Below, piece by piece: positions 33,044-42,647 of a DNA stretch of 64,000 nt. Source of the stretch: AC-51 sp963749895 (GTDB lineage Bacteria > Actinomycetota > UBA4738 > HRBIN12); assembly GCA_963749895.1 (NCBI GenBank), contig CAVVOG010000001.1:558001-622000 (forward strand), read 5' to 3'. The notes under the pieces were generated by a model. The model saw nothing but the letters and a program-made list of their open reading frames with translations. It did not search any database and was not told where the DNA came from. How positions within the stretch are numbered: the stretch's first letter is position 1; each line of letters begins with the position of its first letter. Position numbers and translations under genes: made by a program.

Positions 33044-34192
33044 ATGGCCGGCAGGACGTCTACCGTCGCCGCCGAACGGGACGTGATGGTCCTCGGCGGT
33101 CGTTGTTCCCGCCGGGAGTTCCTGCGGTACTGCTCGTTCATCACCGCCGTCCTCGCGCTCCCGCCCCGATACGCGTCCCGCGTGGCCCATGCGCTCACCG
33201 CGGCGGCCGAGTCGAGGCCGACCGTGATCTGGCTGGAGCTGCAGGACTGCGCGGGGGACACCGAGTCGTTCTTGCGGTCGAGCCACCCCACGCCCGGCCA
33301 GTTCGTGTTCGATCTGATCGACCTGGCGTACCACGAAACGCTGATGGCACCGGCGGGCGCCGCCGCGGAGACGAGCCTCGAGAGCGCGATGGAGCGCGCC
33401 GCGGGGTCGTACTTCGTGGTGGTCGAGGGCTCGATCCCGCTCGCGGACGGTGGCGCGTACTGCACCGTCGGCGGCAGGAGCGCCGAGTCGCTGGTGAAGG
33501 ACGTGGCCGCCGACGCGGCCGCGGTGATCGCGGTCGGGACGTGTGCGGCCTACGGAGGTCTCCCCGCGGCGGCGCCCAACCCCACCGGGGCGGTCGGCGT
33601 GTCCGAGGTCGTGACGGACAAGCCCGTGATGAACCTCCCGGGGTGTCCGGTGAACGCCGTGAACCTGTCCGCGGCGCTCGTGCACGTGCTGACGTTCGGC
33701 GAGCTGCCGGCGATGGACGAGCTCGGCCGTCCGTTGTTCGCCTACGGCGCCCTGATCCACGACAGCTGTCCCCGCCGCTCGCACTTCGACGCGGGGCGCT
33801 TCGTGAAGGAGTGGGGCGACGAGGGCCACCGGCAGGGGTGGTGCCTCTACGAGATGGGGTGCAAGGGCCCGAACGCGTACAGCAACTGCCCGCTGGTGGG
33901 GTGGAACGACACGACGTCGTGGCCGATCGGCGTGGGGCACCCGTGCATGGCGTGCACCGAGCCCGCGTTCTGGGACGAGTCGTCGCCGATGTACGGGTGG
34001 ATGGGGCAGGAAGGGTTGTCGGCTCCCACGGACCGTGACCGGCCCGACCAGGCGCTCGGCGTCGCGCTCGGTGTCGGCGGAGCCGTCGCTGCAGCCGGTG
34101 CCGGGGCCGCCGTGATGGCGCACCAGCATCGGCGCGAGGCGCAGGTTCCACCCCCGCGACGCGATGCTGAGGAGGACGGTGGTGACCCGTGA
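33044..34192 (+). CDS. Group 1 [NiFe] hydrogenase small subunit (Tat-exported)
   Basis: 382 residues. CSRREFLRYC near the N-terminus with a hydrophobic run is a Tat signal. Cluster ligands are seen in QDCAGDTES, GTCAAYGG, PGCPVN, HDSCPRRSHFD, EMGCKGP, SNCPLVGW and HPCMACTEP. In the first motif the second Cys of the usual CxxC is Asp. A C-terminal helix (about residues 345-365, Gly/Ala/Val-rich) should anchor it in the membrane. GGGAGG seven bases before this ATG favours it over one at 33029, which lies inside the CRP-type box. Periplasm-side H2 oxidation is expected. Confidence 0.95.
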   Translation: MAGRTSTVAAERDVMVLGGRCSRREFLRYCSFITAVLALPPRYASRVAHALTAAAESRPTVIWLELQDCAGDTESFLRSSHPTPGQFVFDLIDLAYHETLMAPAGAAAETSLESAMERAAGSYFVVVEGSIPLADGGAYCTVGGRSAESLVKDVAADAAAVIAVGTCAAYGGLPAAAPNPTGAVGVSEVVTDKPVMNLPGCPVNAVNLSAALVHVLTFGELPAMDELGRPLFAYGALIHDSCPRRSHFDAGRFVKEWGDEGHRQGWCLYEMGCKGPNAYSNCPLVGWNDTTSWPIGVGHPCMACTEPAFWDESSPMYGWMGQEGLSAPTDRDRPDQALGVALGVGGAVAAAGAGAAVMAHQHRREAQVPPPRRDAEEDGGDP

Positions 34193-35892
34193 CCCGTCTC
34201 GTGATCGACCCCGTCACCCGGATCGAGGGTCACCTGCGGATCGAGGCGGAGCTGGACGGCGACCATGTGCGGGAGGCGTGGGCGAGCGGCACGATGTTCC
34301 GAGGGATCGAGACGATCCTGAAGGGCCGGGATCCGCGCGAAGCGTGGCTCTACACGCAGCGGATCTGCAGCGTCTGCACGATGGTGCACGCGCTCGCGTC
34401 CGTGCGGGCCGTCGAGGACGCCTTGGGCATCCAGCCGCCCCCGCTCGCCGTGATCACGCGGAACCTGATCGCGGCCTTCCAGTACCTGCACGACCATGTG
34501 GTGACGTTCTTCCACCTCCGTGCGATCGCCGACTGGGTGGACATCACCGCCGCGCTGGAGGCCGACGTCGACGAGGCCGTCGCGATCGCCCAGGGGATGT
34601 CGGACTGGCCCGGGAACTCCCACGCGTGGTTCCGCACGGTCCAGGAGAAACTGCGGGCGTTCGCCGCGACCGGACTGCTCGGTCCGCTCGCGAACGGCTA
34701 CTGGGGTCACCCGGGCTACACGTTGTCGCCCGAGATCGACCTGATGCTCGCGGCGCACTACCTCGAGGCCCTCGACTGGCAGCGTGAGGTCGTGAAGGCA
34801 CACGCGGTCCTGGGCGGGAAGAACCCGGCGCTCCAGAGCTTCCTGGTCGGCGGGATGTCGCTGCCGGTCGACCCGAACAGCCCGAACGCCTTGAACGCCG
34901 AGAAGCTCGCGTTCCTGCGATCGCTCGCCGACGACGCACAGCGCTTCGTCGAGCACGTCTACCTGGCCGACCACGAGGCGGTGTCGATCGAGTTCAAGGA
35001 GTGGCGGGGGATAGGAGAGGGCACCGGCAACTTCCTGGCGTGCGGCGACTTCCCGCTGGATCCCACGGGCGACCCGACGAGCTTCGCCCTGCCCGGTGGC
35101 GTGATCGTGGGGCGCGACCTGTCGGATCTGCGCCCGTTCGAGCCCGAGCTGGTGACCGAGGAGGTCGCTCGCTCCTGGTACGAGGACGACGCCGGGCCGA
35201 GGCACCCGTCGGAGGGGAAGACCTCGCCCGACTACACAGGTCCGACCCCGCCGTTCGAGCAGCTCGACGTCGACGCCGCGTACACGTGGCTGAAGGCGCC
35301 CCGGTACGACGGGATGCCGATGGAGGTCGGGCCGCTCGCTCGAGTCCTCGTCGGCTACACCGCGGGTGTCCCTCGCGTACGTGAGCTCACGGACCGGCTC
35401 CTCGGGGACGTCGGGCTCAGCATGGAGGACATGTTCTCGACGCTCGGGCGCCGGATCGCCAGGTGGGTCGAGACGAAGTACCTGACCGAGCTGATCTTCA
35501 CGTGGCTCGATCAGCTCGAGGAGGCGATGGCGAGCGGGGACACGACGATCCACGCAGGAGAGTGGGATCCGGCCCGTTGGCCGGCCGAGGCCCAGGGTGC
35601 GGGATTCCACGAGGCGCCGCGTGGCGCGCTCGGTCACTGGGTGTCGATCCGTGACGGCGCGATCGTCAACTACCAGTGCGTCGTCCCCACGACCTGGAAC
35701 GCCTCGCCGCGCGACGCGGGTGGCACGCCGGGCCCGCTCGAGGCCGCGCTCGTCGGGACCCCGATCGTCGATCCGGAACGTCCGCTCGAGATCCTCCGTG
35801 TGCTGCACACCTTCGACCCGTGCATGGCGTGCGCGGTCCACGTCGTCGACGCCCGGGGGATGCCGGTCGGAAGCGTGGAAGAGATCCACTGA
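34189..35892 (+). CDS. Group 1 [NiFe] hydrogenase large subunit
   Basis: 567 residues. DPVTRIEGHLRIE at the N-terminus, L1 motif RICSVCTMVHALAS and L2 motif DPCMACAVHVVDA, with 17 residues after the His as a cleavable tail. Full group 1 length. Overlaps the small-subunit stop by four bases. It is exported with the small subunit by the Tat path and is presumably trimmed by the protease domain fused to the membrane subunit two genes downstream. Confidence 0.96.
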   Translation: MTRLVIDPVTRIEGHLRIEAELDGDHVREAWASGTMFRGIETILKGRDPREAWLYTQRICSVCTMVHALASVRAVEDALGIQPPPLAVITRNLIAAFQYLHDHVVTFFHLRAIADWVDITAALEADVDEAVAIAQGMSDWPGNSHAWFRTVQEKLRAFAATGLLGPLANGYWGHPGYTLSPEIDLMLAAHYLEALDWQREVVKAHAVLGGKNPALQSFLVGGMSLPVDPNSPNALNAEKLAFLRSLADDAQRFVEHVYLADHEAVSIEFKEWRGIGEGTGNFLACGDFPLDPTGDPTSFALPGGVIVGRDLSDLRPFEPELVTEEVARSWYEDDAGPRHPSEGKTSPDYTGPTPPFEQLDVDAAYTWLKAPRYDGMPMEVGPLARVLVGYTAGVPRVRELTDRLLGDVGLSMEDMFSTLGRRIARWVETKYLTELIFTWLDQLEEAMASGDTTIHAGEWDPARWPAEAQGAGFHEAPRGALGHWVSIRDGAIVNYQCVVPTTWNASPRDAGGTPGPLEAALVGTPIVDPERPLEILRVLHTFDPCMACAVHVVDARGMPVGSVEEIH

Positions 35893-35904
35893 AGGGAGCG
35901 GCCC

Positions 35905-36783
35905 ATGGATCGTCGTCGGTTCCTGAAGACGGCGACGGTCGGTGCGGGCCTCGCGGCGATGCCCGCGCCGGTCCGTGCGAGCCCCGCCGCGGACGAGCTC
36001 GCCGAGGAGCACGCCGCCGATCCCGCGCTGCTGATCGACCTCTCGCGGTGCACGGGGTGCGGCGCCTGCGTGAGCGCCTGCAAGCTCCAGAACGGCCAGC
36101 CGTGGAGGGCGGACCAGCCCGCCACGGGTCCCGAGGCCGAGCTGGCATCGGCGAACTGGACGATCGTCCGTTCGGTCGACGCGCCCGACGACGCGGGCAT
36201 GAGGTACGTGAAGCGTCAATGCCTGCACTGCTTGGATCCGGCGTGCGTGTCGGCCTGCCCGGTCCGCGCGCTGCGGAAGGACCCCGGGGGACCGGTCACC
36301 TACGACGTGAACCGGTGCATCGGGTGCCGGTACTGCCTGATGGCGTGCCCCTTCGGCGTGCCCACCTTCGAGTGGGACGAGCCGATCTCGGGCGTCAGCA
36401 AGTGCACCTTCTGCGCAGAACGCACGACGCGGGGGGAGCCCAGCGCCTGCGCGGCGGCGTGCCCGAGCGGCGCGATCCGTTTCGGGCCCCGCGAGGAGCT
36501 GCTCGCCGAGGCGAAGGCGCGGATCGCGGCGGACGACCGCTACGTCGATCACGTGTACGGCGAGACGGAGGCCGGGGGCACCTCGGTGATGTTCGTCTCG
36601 GACGTCTCGTTCGCGGGGCTCGGCTTCGTCGGGGGACTGCCCGACCGGGCGCTCCCCGAGTTCACGTGGCAGATCAGCCGGTTGATCCCGCCGGCGGCGG
36701 CCGGGATGGCGGTCATCCTGACGGCGCTGTACCACCGTCGTCGCGTCCTCGAGGAGCGGGAGCGGCAGGAGGCGGAGCCGTGA
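35905..36783 (+). CDS. HybA-like Tat-exported 4Fe-4S ferredoxin subunit
   Basis: 292 residues. DRRRFLKTATVGAGLAAMPA is a Tat signal. Four cluster motifs follow: CTGCGACVSAC, CLHCLDPACVSACP, CIGCRYCLMACPFG and CTFCAE...CAAACPSG, the HybA/DMSO-reductase DmsB pattern. A C-terminal helix (LIPPAAAGMAVILTALY) may anchor it. It links the hydrogenase dimer with the NrfD-type membrane subunit. Starts 12 bases after the large subunit with GAAGGGAG as ribosome site. Confidence 0.94.
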   Translation: MDRRRFLKTATVGAGLAAMPAPVRASPAADELAEEHAADPALLIDLSRCTGCGACVSACKLQNGQPWRADQPATGPEAELASANWTIVRSVDAPDDAGMRYVKRQCLHCLDPACVSACPVRALRKDPGGPVTYDVNRCIGCRYCLMACPFGVPTFEWDEPISGVSKCTFCAERTTRGEPSACAAACPSGAIRFGPREELLAEAKARIAADDRYVDHVYGETEAGGTSVMFVSDVSFAGLGFVGGLPDRALPEFTWQISRLIPPAAAGMAVILTALYHRRRVLEERERQEAEP

Positions 36784-38435
36784 GTGCACAGCCGATCGCT
36801 CCGCGCTCCGCGCTCCACGGGTGGACCTTCCGGATGACGCGGATCCGCATCGCCCTGCTCGCCGTGTTCGGGCTGGGCGCGGGCGTGATCGTGTACCGCC
36901 TGATCTACGGCCTCGGAGCGGCGACGAACCTGAGCGACGGCTGGCCGTGGGGCCTGTGGGTCTGGTGGGACGTCCTGACCGGCGTCGCGTTGGCGGGCGG
37001 CGGGTACTCCACCGCGCTGATGGTCCACTTCCTCGGTCGCGGTCGCTGGCAGGAGGTCGAGCGGGCGGCGTTCCTCACGTCGCTGATCGGCTACCTGATG
37101 GTGTGCGCGGGTCTCGTGCTCGACCTCGGGCGGTGGTTCAACGCGCCGACGGCCTTCTTCTTCTGGCAAGGGAACCCGCACTCCGTGATGCTCGAGCTGA
37201 TCTGGTGCGTGAGCGGGTACACGGTGGTGCAGCTCGTCGAGTTCGGTCACATCTTCGTGGAGCGCGTGTCGATGCCCCGCCTGGCACGGGTGCTGGCGAA
37301 GATCTACGTGCCGGTGCTGATCGTCGGCATCATCCTGCCCTTCCTGCACCAGTCGGCGCTCGGGTCGCTGTACGTGATCGCGAACGGTCGACTGGACCCG
37401 CTGTGGTGGTCGATGCTGCTCCCGATCTTCTTCCTGATGTCGTCGTTCTTCGTGGGACCGGCGATGGTCACGGTCGAGGGCTCGCTCTCGTCGTGGGCGC
37501 ACGGCCGGCGGCCCCCGATCGGCGTCCTGATCGAGATGGTCCGGTTCGCCGGATGGATCATGGTCGCCTACCTCGTCCTGAAGTTCGGCGATCTGATCGT
37601 GCGCGGGAGCCTGGGGGCGGCGTTCGAGGGCACCACAACCAGCCTGCTGTTCTGGCTGGAGATCGTCGCCGGTGTCGCCGTGCCGGCGGTGGTGTTCCTG
37701 CATCCACGTCTGCGCGCCTCGTTCCCGTGGCTCGTGACCGCCGCGTCGCTCACCGTCGTGGGGGTCGCCCTGAACCGGGCGAACGTCGTGTTCACCGCGA
37801 TGGCCGAGGCCTCGCGCGGCGCCTCCTACGTCCCGTATTGGATGGAGGTGGCCGTGACCCTCGGTCTCATCGCCACGGGCGTGCTCCTCTACCTCTTCAT
37901 CACGGAGAACTTCCCGATCCTGCCGCGCGAGGAGCCGCCGACGCCGAAACGTCGTGGGGACGTGTTGGTGCTCGGGGTCGGCAACACGCTGATGTCCGAC
38001 GAGGGCGTGGGCGTGCGCGCGGCGGAGCTGCTCCGGGAGCGGGCACCCGGGGGCGTGAAGGTGCTCGAGGCCGGCACGCTCGGTCCGGAGCTGCTGCCCG
38101 ACGTCGAGGCCGCGTCGCGCCTGCTGGTCCTGGACTGCGTCGATGCGGGGTGGACGCCGGGGACGATGGTTCGGATCGACGGCAACGAGCTCCGCGGACG
38201 TGCCTCGCCGACCCTGACGGCGCACGAGTTCGCGCTGGTCGACCTGCTCGGCCTGGCCTCGCTCCACGCGACCGCACCCGAGGAGGTCGTGGTCCTCGGG
38301 GTGCAGCCCGCGAAGATCGAGCCAGGGCTGGATCTGTCGCCCGAGGTCGAACGGACGGTGTCGCGACTCGCGGCCACCGGCCTCGCCGAGCTCGAACGGT
38401 GGCTCGGTGCCGAACGGTCGGCATCGACGCCCTAA
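36780..38435 (+). CDS. NrfD/HybB-type membrane subunit fused to hydrogenase maturation protease
   Basis: One uninterrupted 551-codon frame. Residues 1-380 hold about ten hydrophobic helices (LSDGWPWGLWVWWDVLTGVALAGGGY is typical of NrfD/HybB, read in two parts by motif), a quinone-reactive integral membrane subunit. From residue about 393 a HybD/HyaD protease begins: VLVLGVGNTLMSDEGVGV (Glu ligand), LVLDCVDAG (Asp) and TAHEFALVDLLGLA (His). No stop codon or strong ribosome site lies between. The junction follows a short basic linker TPKRRG, so the protease domain should be cytoplasmic. An internal GTG near 37960 could give free protease. Confidence 0.9.
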   Translation: MSAQPIAPRSALHGWTFRMTRIRIALLAVFGLGAGVIVYRLIYGLGAATNLSDGWPWGLWVWWDVLTGVALAGGGYSTALMVHFLGRGRWQEVERAAFLTSLIGYLMVCAGLVLDLGRWFNAPTAFFFWQGNPHSVMLELIWCVSGYTVVQLVEFGHIFVERVSMPRLARVLAKIYVPVLIVGIILPFLHQSALGSLYVIANGRLDPLWWSMLLPIFFLMSSFFVGPAMVTVEGSLSSWAHGRRPPIGVLIEMVRFAGWIMVAYLVLKFGDLIVRGSLGAAFEGTTTSLLFWLEIVAGVAVPAVVFLHPRLRASFPWLVTAASLTVVGVALNRANVVFTAMAEASRGASYVPYWMEVAVTLGLIATGVLLYLFITENFPILPREEPPTPKRRGDVLVLGVGNTLMSDEGVGVRAAELLRERAPGGVKVLEAGTLGPELLPDVEAASRLLVLDCVDAGWTPGTMVRIDGNELRGRASPTLTAHEFALVDLLGLASLHATAPEEVVVLGVQPAKIEPGLDLSPEVERTVSRLAATGLAELERWLGAERSASTP

Positions 38436-38439
38436 GGCC

Positions 38440-38463
38440 GGTCCCGGGACCTTCCGGGACGTT
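38440..38463. promoter_or_regulatory. Repeat motif upstream of hypA, like that before hydB
   Basis: GGTCCCGGGACC is a perfect palindrome (38440-38451), and TCCCGGGAC and TTCCGGGAC occur 10 bp apart, followed by GTT. The layout matches 28336-28360. It could also fold as a short terminator after the membrane subunit gene. Confidence 0.4.
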
Positions 38464-38533
38464 GGACCGGGAGCGGTCGTGGATCCTCGGCGAGGCTACC
38501 TCCAGGATCCGTTCGGGCATGACAGGAGGAGCC

Positions 38534-38863
38534 GTGCACGACTACCACGCCATGACGAAGCTGATCGACCGGCTGCTGGCGAGTCCGGGGGATCCGCCGT
38601 CCGAGGTCCGGATCCAGGCCGGCCCCACCTTCACGCCCGAGGCGCTCTCCCAGGCCTACGAGATCCTCACGATGGGCACGCACCTCGAGGGGTCGCGTCT
38701 CGTCGTGGAGCCGACGGGCGAGGAGGCGAGGTGCCGCTCGTGCCACAAGCGGTGGACCGTCTCGGCGGAGAACTGCATCGGCGCGCTGTGCGTCTGCCCG
38801 TTCTGCGGCGCCCCCGGCCCGGTGCCGCGGACCCCGCACGTGGAGCTGATCGCCACGTCCTGA
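38534..38863 (+). CDS. hypA: Hydrogenase nickel incorporation protein
   Basis: 109 residues. The GTG start, five bases after AGGAGG, gives MHDYHAM, placing the Ni-binding His at position 2 as in HypA; an ATG 15 bases upstream would hide it. The zinc site is CRSCHKRW and CVCPFCG. HypA delivers nickel to the large subunit with HypB, which is not encoded in the window. Confidence 0.93.
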   Translation: MHDYHAMTKLIDRLLASPGDPPSEVRIQAGPTFTPEALSQAYEILTMGTHLEGSRLVVEPTGEEARCRSCHKRWTVSAENCIGALCVCPFCGAPGPVPRTPHVELIATS

Positions 38864-38962
38864 GCGCTGGGTCCGACCGCCGCGCGCGTGGGGGGCCGTG
38901 CGACCCCCTCGCTCGTCGTGGCTCCTGCCACCATGGACCCGAGGGCCCTGAAGGGACAGCGA

Positions 38963-41252
38963 GTGAGGTCGACGGTGACGTCCGCTCCGATCCTGGCGCG
39001 TTCGGTCGAGGTCCGTGGCGTGGTCCAGGGCGTGGGTTTCCGGCCGTTCGTCTGGCGTCTGGCGACCCGTCACGACGTGAAGGGCTGGGTCCGCAACGAG
39101 GGCGGTCGGGTCACGATCCACGCCGAGGGGAGCGCCGAGGCGCTCGAGGCGTTCACCGTCGCGCTGCGCGAGGAGGCGCCGCCGCTGGCTCGGGTGGATG
39201 ACGTGGTGGTCGGGGCGGCGGCGCCGGGAGGGTTCCCGACGTTCGAGGTGGACGTGTCCACCGACGGCGCGGCGGGGGTGCGGCTCGTGTCCCCGGACGC
39301 CGCCACCTGTGCCGCATGTCTGGGGGAGCTGTTCGACCCGGCCGACCGTCGCTACCGGTACCCGTTCGTCAACTGCACCGACTGCGGGCCGCGGTTCACG
39401 ATCATCGAGGCGCTCCCGTACGACCGCGAGCGGACCTCGATGCGGGCGTTCCCGATGTGCGAGGACTGCCGTCGCGAGTACGAGGATCCCGCCGACCGCC
39501 GGTTCCACGCCGAGCCGGTCGCGTGCCCGGCATGCGGGCCGCACCTGGCGCTGATCGGGCCAGGGTCGGCCGACGGACCGGCGCTGGAGGGCGCTGGCGG
39601 CGCTGCTGCTTGACGGGGCGATCGTCGCCGTGAAGGGGCTCGGCGGGTTCCACCTGGCGTGCGACGCGACGGATCCCGAGGTGGTCGCGCGGCTCCGTGA
39701 CCGCAAGCGCCGGCCCGACAAGCCGTTCGCGGTGATGGTGCCGACGCTCACCGAGGCCCGCCGGTGGTTCGAGCCGACCCGGGCCGAGGCCGAGGCCCTG
39801 TCCTCGTGGCGGGCGCCGATCGTGCTGGTCGCCGACCGCGGCCGGCTGGCCACCGGGGTCGCGCCCGGTCACCGTCGCCAGGGCGCGATGCTCCCATCGA
39901 CCCCGCTGCACCACCTGTTGACCCGCGAGGCCGGGGTCCCGCTCGTGATGACGAGCGGCAACGCGACCGACGAACCGATCTGCGTCGACGACGCCGACGC
40001 GTTCGAACGGCTGGCGCCGATCGCCGACACGTTCCTGGTCCACGACCGGGCGATCGTGGCCCGCTACGACGACAGCGTCGTGCGGGTCCGCACCGGCGCG
40101 TCCAGGCCGAGCGTCGTGCGGCGAGCACGCTCGTTCGCGCCGCACCCCCTCCCGCTCGTGCGGCACGTCGCGCGTCCCGTGCTGGGCACCGGGGCCGAGC
40201 TCCACGGGGCCTTCTGCCTCGCCGACGGCGACCGCGCGTTCCTGTCCCAGCACGTCGGAGACCTCGACTCGGAGGAGGCGATGGCCGCCTACCGAGAGGC
40301 GTACGACCGAGCACGCGGGGTCCTGCGGCTCGAACCGGAGGCGGTCGCCCACGACCTCCACCCGGACCTGATGACGACCCGGTTCGCCGAGTCGTTGGGG
40401 TTGCCGTGCGAGCCCGTCCAGCACCACCACGCGCACGTCGCCGCGACGATGGCCGAGCTGGGCCTCGACGGTGAGGTCCTGGGTCTGGCCTTCGACGGCC
40501 TCGGCTACGGCGACGACGGCACGATCTGGGGCGGCGAACTGCTCCACGCGGACCTGGCCTCGGCTCGTCGGGTCGGCCGCCTCCGGCCGGTGCGACAACC
40601 CGGTGGGGACGCGGCCACGAAGGCACCCTGGCGGATGGCGCTCGCCCACGCAGCCGCGGCCGGGATCGGCGACGAGGCGCTCGCGCTCCTGTCGCCCCCG
40701 CGCGAGGAGGGCGAGGTCGTGATCGGCCAGCTCTCGTCGGGGCTCGCCTCGCCGTGGACCTCGAGCGCCGGGCGGCTGTTCGACGCGGTGGCGGCGCTCC
40801 TCGGCGTGTGCCGCGAGCGTGCCACGTACGAGGGCCAGCCCGCGATGCTCCTGGAGCAGGCCGCGGACGACGAAACCCAGGACCCGTGGGAGGTCCCGGT
40901 GATCGAGGAGCCCGATCGCGGGCTCCTGCAGCTCGACACGCGCGGCCTGATCGTGCGGGTCGTCGAGGGTGTGCGCGCGGGTCGGCCGGCGCCGGTCCTC
41001 GCGGCGCGGTTCCACGCGAGCCTCGCCGAGGCCGCCGCCGACCTCTGCCGGGCCGCCAGGTCCTCGACCGGCGGCCTCGACCGCGTCGTGCTCGGCGGTG
41101 GCGTGTTCCAGAACGACCTGTTCACCACGGAGCTGACGGCGCGGTTGACCGCACGCGGCTTCCGCGTGTTCCTTCCCCGTGAGGTCCCGGTGGGCGACGG
41201 CGGGATCGCCCTCGGACAGGTGGCGGTCGCGGCCGCCCGGATGGAGGCGTGA
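38963..41252 (+). pseudogene. hypF: Carbamoyltransferase HypF, frameshifted
   Basis: Codons to 39589 read as the HypF N-terminus: acylphosphatase VRGVVQGVGFRPFVWRLA, then zinc fingers CAACLGELFDP...CTDCGPRFTII and CEDCRREYEDP...CPACGPH. An extra G in the GGG at 39589-39591 shifts the frame; skipping it continues as ALAALLLDGAIVAVKGLGGFHLA, the YrdC-like domain, and the carbamoyltransferase domain (HHHAHVAATMAEL, FDGLGYGDDGTIWGGELL, LGGGVFQNDLF) to the end. Restored length is about 762 residues, normal for HypF. It makes the CN ligands of the Ni-Fe site. The intact reading after one correction favours a sequence error. GTG at 38963 follows AAGGGA; ATG 38933 is possible. Confidence 0.92.
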
Positions 41253-41257
41253 TCGAG

Positions 41258-41537
41258 ATGTGCCTGGGCGTTCCCGGCAAGGTGACCGAGATCTTCGACC
41301 GCGACGGCATCCGGATGGGCTCCGTCGACTTCGGCGGGATCACGCGTGAGGCGTGCCTGGAGTACGCGCCCGAGGTCGAGGTCGGCGCACTGGGTCGTGA
41401 TCCATGTCGGGTTCGCGATCAGCGTGGTCGACGAGGAGGAGGCGGCGCGCTCGTACGCGCTGCTCGCCGAGATGGACAACCTCGAGTACATCGATCTGCC
41501 GCAGGACCCCGAGGGCGTCCGCCCCGAGGCGATGTAG
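41258..41537 (+). pseudogene. hypC: Hydrogenase assembly chaperone HypC, frameshifted
   Basis: The start MCLGVPGKV has the essential Cys2. Reading is normal to DFGGITREACLEYAPEVEVG; then an extra C at 41388 in GGCGCAC shifts the frame. Removing it gives VGDWVVIHVGFAISVVDEEEA, the canonical HypC motif VGDYVLVHVGFAI, and the frame then runs to TAG just before hypD. Restored length is 92 residues. HypC carries the Fe(CN)2CO unit with HypD. Confidence 0.9.
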
Positions 41538-42647
41538 ATGCGCTACCTCGACGAGTACCGGGACGACGCGGTCGCGAAGAAGCTGCTCGGGCAGATCGAG
41601 CAGGTCGCGACCCGTCCTTGGACGATCATGGAGGTCTGCGGCGGCCAGACCCACACGCTGATCCGCCAGGGGATCGACCAGGTGCTCCCCGCCGGGATCG
41701 AGCTGGTCCACGGCCCCGGCTGCCCCGTGTGCGTCACGCCGCTCGCGCTGATCGACGAGGCGATCGACATCGCGAAGCGGCCCGACGCGATCGTGTGCTC
41801 GTTCGGCGACATGCTCCGCGTCCCCGGCTCCGCCGAGGACCTCTTCATGGCCCGCGCGGCCGGCGGCGACGTCCGCGTCGTCTACTCGCCGCTCGACGCC
41901 CTCGAGGTCGCCCGCCGCAACCCCGAGAAGACCGTCGTGTTCTTCGCGGTCGGCTTCGAGACCACGGCGCCGGCGAACGCGATGGCCGTGAAACAGGCGC
42001 ATCGTCTGGGGATCGAGAACTTCGCGCTGCTGGTGGCGCACGTCCTGGTCCCGCCGGCGATCACCGCGATCCTCGTGTCGCCGGGGAACCGCGTGCAGGG
42101 GTTCCTCGCCCCCGGCCACGTCTGCGCGGTCCAGGGCTGGCGGGAGTACGAGCCGATCGCGCGCGACTTCGGCACGCCGCTGGTCGTCACCGGGTTCGAG
42201 CCGGTCGACCTGCTCGAGGGCATCCTGATGCTCGTGCGTCAGCTGGAGGAGGGTCGGTCCGAAGTCGAGAACCAGTACGTCCGCGCGGTGGTCCGCGACG
42301 GGAACGAGCCCGCGATGCGCGTCGTCGACGAGGTCTTCGAGACCGCCGACCGCGCCTGGCGGGGGATCGGCGTGATCGAGCGCAGCGGCCTGAAGCTCCG
42401 CCCGGAGTACTCGCATCACGACGCAGAGGTCCTGTTCCCGCGCCCCGAGGGTCACGTGCCCGCGAGCGAGTCCGAGGTCTGCATCGCCGGCGAGGTCCTG
42501 CGCGGCCGGGCGAAGCCCCACGAGTGCCCGGCGTTCGGCGTCGAGTGCACCCCCGAGCGCCCCCTCGGCGCCCCGATGGTCTCGAGCGAGGGCGCCTGCG
42601 CCGCGTACTTCCTGGCCGGCCGTCGGCGCGAGGAGGCGACCGCATGA
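41538..42647 (+). CDS. hypD: Hydrogenase formation protein HypD
   Basis: 369 residues, start directly after the hypC stop. Signatures: EVCGGQTHTLIRQGI, HGPGCPVCVTP, FAVGFETTAP, GPG-type FLAPGHVCAV and a C-terminal cluster region CIAGEVLRGRAKPHECPAFGVECTPERPLGAPMVSSEGAC, cited here by its Cys residues. It binds a [4Fe-4S] cluster and, with HypC, assembles the Fe(CN)2CO moiety. Intact. Confidence 0.96.
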   Translation: MRYLDEYRDDAVAKKLLGQIEQVATRPWTIMEVCGGQTHTLIRQGIDQVLPAGIELVHGPGCPVCVTPLALIDEAIDIAKRPDAIVCSFGDMLRVPGSAEDLFMARAAGGDVRVVYSPLDALEVARRNPEKTVVFFAVGFETTAPANAMAVKQAHRLGIENFALLVAHVLVPPAITAILVSPGNRVQGFLAPGHVCAVQGWREYEPIARDFGTPLVVTGFEPVDLLEGILMLVRQLEEGRSEVENQYVRAVVRDGNEPAMRVVDEVFETADRAWRGIGVIERSGLKLRPEYSHHDAEVLFPRPEGHVPASESEVCIAGEVLRGRAKPHECPAFGVECTPERPLGAPMVSSEGACAAYFLAGRRREEATA

